Shown piece by piece: positions 5,879-6,840 of a DNA stretch of 6,840 bases. Source of the stretch: an uncultured Bacilli bacterium (GTDB lineage: Bacteria; Bacillota_I; Bacilli_A; RF39; UBA660); contig CANQYF010000046.1 of the NCBI GenBank assembly GCA_947628075.1, positions 1 through 6,840 of the forward strand, written 5' to 3'. The position numbers were made by a program, and so were the translations under genes. Position 1 is the stretch's first letter. Each line of letters opens with the position of its first letter. The notes beneath the pieces were generated by a model, which was not told where the DNA came from, searched no databases, and saw only the letters and a list, made by a program, of their open reading frames with translations.

Positions 5879-5908
5879 AAAAAAGAACACAATATAATTA
5901 TTGTGCTC
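5879..5908 (-). terminator. Rho-independent terminator upstream of spoIVA
   Basis: The 9-base minus-strand stem GAGCACAAT (5908-5900) pairs with ATTGTGTTC (5893-5885), including one G-T pair, across loop AATTAT, and is followed by TTTTTT (5884-5879). It would end transcription arriving from the secreted-protein gene about 230 bases upstream. The T-tract stops two bases before the spoIVA -35, so terminator and sporulation promoter are packed back to back. Confidence 0.85.
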
Positions 5909-6141
5909 AATTTGTCCCAAATCTTTCATACTATAATGGCTTCTGTATTCTTATAAAGTTTTTGATAGAAAAATGATCAGTTGCCATATGTAATTGATTA
6001 GCTCTTGCATTTAACAAAATATATATTAGGATATTCCAAGAACCAAAAATATCCCTCAAGAAAAAATCAAAACGTTTGTAAAATTAAAGAATTTCTACTT
6101 CCAAGTTTATAAATGAATTTTGTTTTTAAGTTTTTGTTATA

Positions 6142-6840
6142 TTAGAATTGTAAATGCAAACCAGACATTCCATCATACTTTTGGGCAATACTATATGGAT
6201 ATACAAATATATCGCCAAGTCCAGATGAATCCATAATATAATTTTGAGAATCTGCTAATGATAGCTTACTTACAGCATGTTGATAAGATCCAAAAATTGT
6301 TGGATGATTTATTGTTGGTTCAAAATCACCACTAACAGTTAATTGTAAGTAATTAATATTATCATTAACAATATTCATGGAAATGCCAAATCCTTCATCA
6401 AATCTTTTAATGTTGGTACCATTCCAAGAATAATCTACGCCTTTCCAAGTTTCCCCAACAGAATAAATTTGTTCACCACTTTGAGAACCATTTCGAACCT
6501 CAAAGCCAAAGCCACGGATACCAATTACATCAAATGAGCGAGTTCTTGGTATGCCTTTCCAAGTTGATGTAAAAACAACAAAGTTCCAAGGATCACCACC
6601 AACCAAGCTTAAAGAATTTTCCTTTGCAGATGTCCCACCGACTGCACCGGCATTCTCTAACATTGGCATGATGCCTCCGCTTGGAAATTCGTCGTACTCT
6701 TCTTTAGTAATTTCTTCTTCAGTCGTTAATAATAAACTAGGATTATATGTACTTAATATATATTGAGTTTCATTTTCAACATTACTATAATCCAAAGATT
6801 TTAATTTTTCATACTTTGCTTCATCCATCGTCATAATATA
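6142..6840 (-). CDS. Unrecognised probable secreted protein, C-terminal part (5' end outside the window)
   Basis: I do not recognise this family. The frame is open from the TAA at 6144-6142 to the window edge, giving 233 codons. An ATG at 6834 exists, but its upstream region is not visible and the frame continues past it, so it is probably internal and a signal peptide may lie outside. Numbering from that ATG, residues 1-75 are polar and acidic (EEEITKEEYDEF), suggesting a linker or propeptide. From about 80 the sequence is beta-rich, with Gly and aromatics. TWKG occurs twice (91-94 and 129-132), each followed 13-15 residues later by GFG (108-110, 148-150), suggesting a duplicated strand unit. 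There is no cysteine and no membrane helix. Such composition is usual for extracytoplasmic proteins of low-GC Firmicutes; secretion is inferred because no signal is visible. The nearest terminator is 234 bases downstream, before spoIVA. Confidence 0.8.
   Translation of the reverse strand, partial: YIMTMDEAKYEKLKSLDYSNVENETQYILSTYNPSLLLTTEEEITKEEYDEFPSGGIMPMLENAGAVGGTSAKENSLSLVGGDPWNFVVFTSTWKGIPRTRSFDVIGIRGFGFEVRNGSQSGEQIYSVGETWKGVDYSWNGTNIKRFDEGFGISMNIVNDNINYLQLTVSGDFEPTINHPTIFGSYQHAVSKLSLADSQNYIMDSSGLGDIFVYPYSIAQKYDGMSGLHLQF

Larger units (their letters stand above)
5826..6141. other. 316-base gap between the secreted-protein gene and spoIVA
   Basis: The spoIVA end holds the ribosome site, sigma-E-like promoter and terminator listed separately. 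The rest (5909-6141) is AT-rich and holds no gene I can support. It contains a 7-base inverted repeat, GGATATT (6029-6035) and AATATCC (6048-6054), with a 12-base loop and no T-tract. On the minus strand there is also an open stretch of 50 codons (6083-5934, stop TAG at 5931) without a convincing start or ribosome site. The stretch could be a long 3' untranslated region or a worn gene remnant. Confidence 0.6.

Noticed and set aside
5722..5976. Plus-strand open frame of 84 codons opposite the spoIVA 5' end
   Set aside because: It overlaps the Walker A coding region of spoIVA and runs through the spoIVA promoter and terminator; a shadow frame.
6029..6054. Inverted repeat GGATATT / AATATCC as a terminator of the secreted-protein gene
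   Set aside because: The 12-base loop is long and no T-tract follows on either strand.
6551..6766. Plus-strand open frame of 71 codons opposite the secreted-protein gene
   Set aside because: No ribosome site, and the opposite strand has a longer, more protein-like frame open to the window edge.
1..6840. CRISPR arrays, tRNA/rRNA genes, insertion sequences or phage genes
   Set aside because: I saw no regularly spaced repeats, tRNA-like cloverleaf, transposase or terminal repeats on either strand.
1..6840. Mycoplasma-type genetic code (TGA as Trp)
   Set aside because: The genes read use TGG for Trp, stops seen are TAA or TAG, and no internal TGA interrupts the conserved proteins.

Overview
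The window is AT-rich (roughly 70% A+T by eye), and every gene I can support lies on the minus strand. The reading direction is therefore from position 6840 down to position 1. It looks like a low-GC Firmicute (Bacilli in the broad sense, possibly one of the AT-rich gut lineages near Erysipelotrichia or RF39-like Mollicute relatives). Three things support this: a full-length SpoIVA closely resembling the Bacillus subtilis protein, the spoIVA-HU gene pair, and a YbxB-type methyltransferase directly before rpoB. Tryptophan is encoded by TGG in the genes read and no internal TGA appears, so the Mycoplasma/Spiroplasma code is not used. The organism appears to be a spore former or the descendant of one. 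The genus cannot be named from this window.

In transcription order: (1) 6840-6142 is the C-terminal part of an unrecognised, cysteine-free, probably secreted beta-rich protein whose 5' end is outside the window. (2) 6141-5826 is a 316-base gap with no supported gene, ending in a clear rho-independent terminator and then a sigma-E-like promoter. (3) 5825-4347 is spoIVA, the coat-basement ATPase, followed by a terminator. (4) 4169-3897 is HU, with its own promoter, a small GC-rich hairpin at the predicted mRNA 5' end, and a strong terminator. (5) 3804-2782 is an unrecognised protein with three N-terminal membrane segments and an OB-fold-like region; its terminator overlaps its own stop codon. 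(6) 2685-2098 is a YbxB/RsmC-like methyltransferase that I start at a TTG codon because a promoter occupies the longer reading frame. (7) 2009-1 is the first 669 codons of rpoB (GTG start), with a strong promoter abutting the ybxB stop codon.

The layout joins two conserved neighbourhoods, spoIVA-hup and ybxB-rpoB. The usual upstream partners (gpsA for the first, rplK-rplA-rplJ-rplL for the second) are absent. Terminators or promoters separate almost every gene, so this is mostly a run of single-gene units rather than one operon, with ybxB-rpoB the likeliest cotranscribed pair.

The most consequential observation is in RpoB. The rifampicin pocket carries Lys at the E. coli Gln513 position and Asp at the His526 position. 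Both are classic resistance substitutions, so the organism is predicted to be intrinsically rifampicin resistant. I found no sign of a wholly new system. The least explained pieces are the membrane/OB-fold protein, the TWKG-repeat secreted protein and the structured HU leader.
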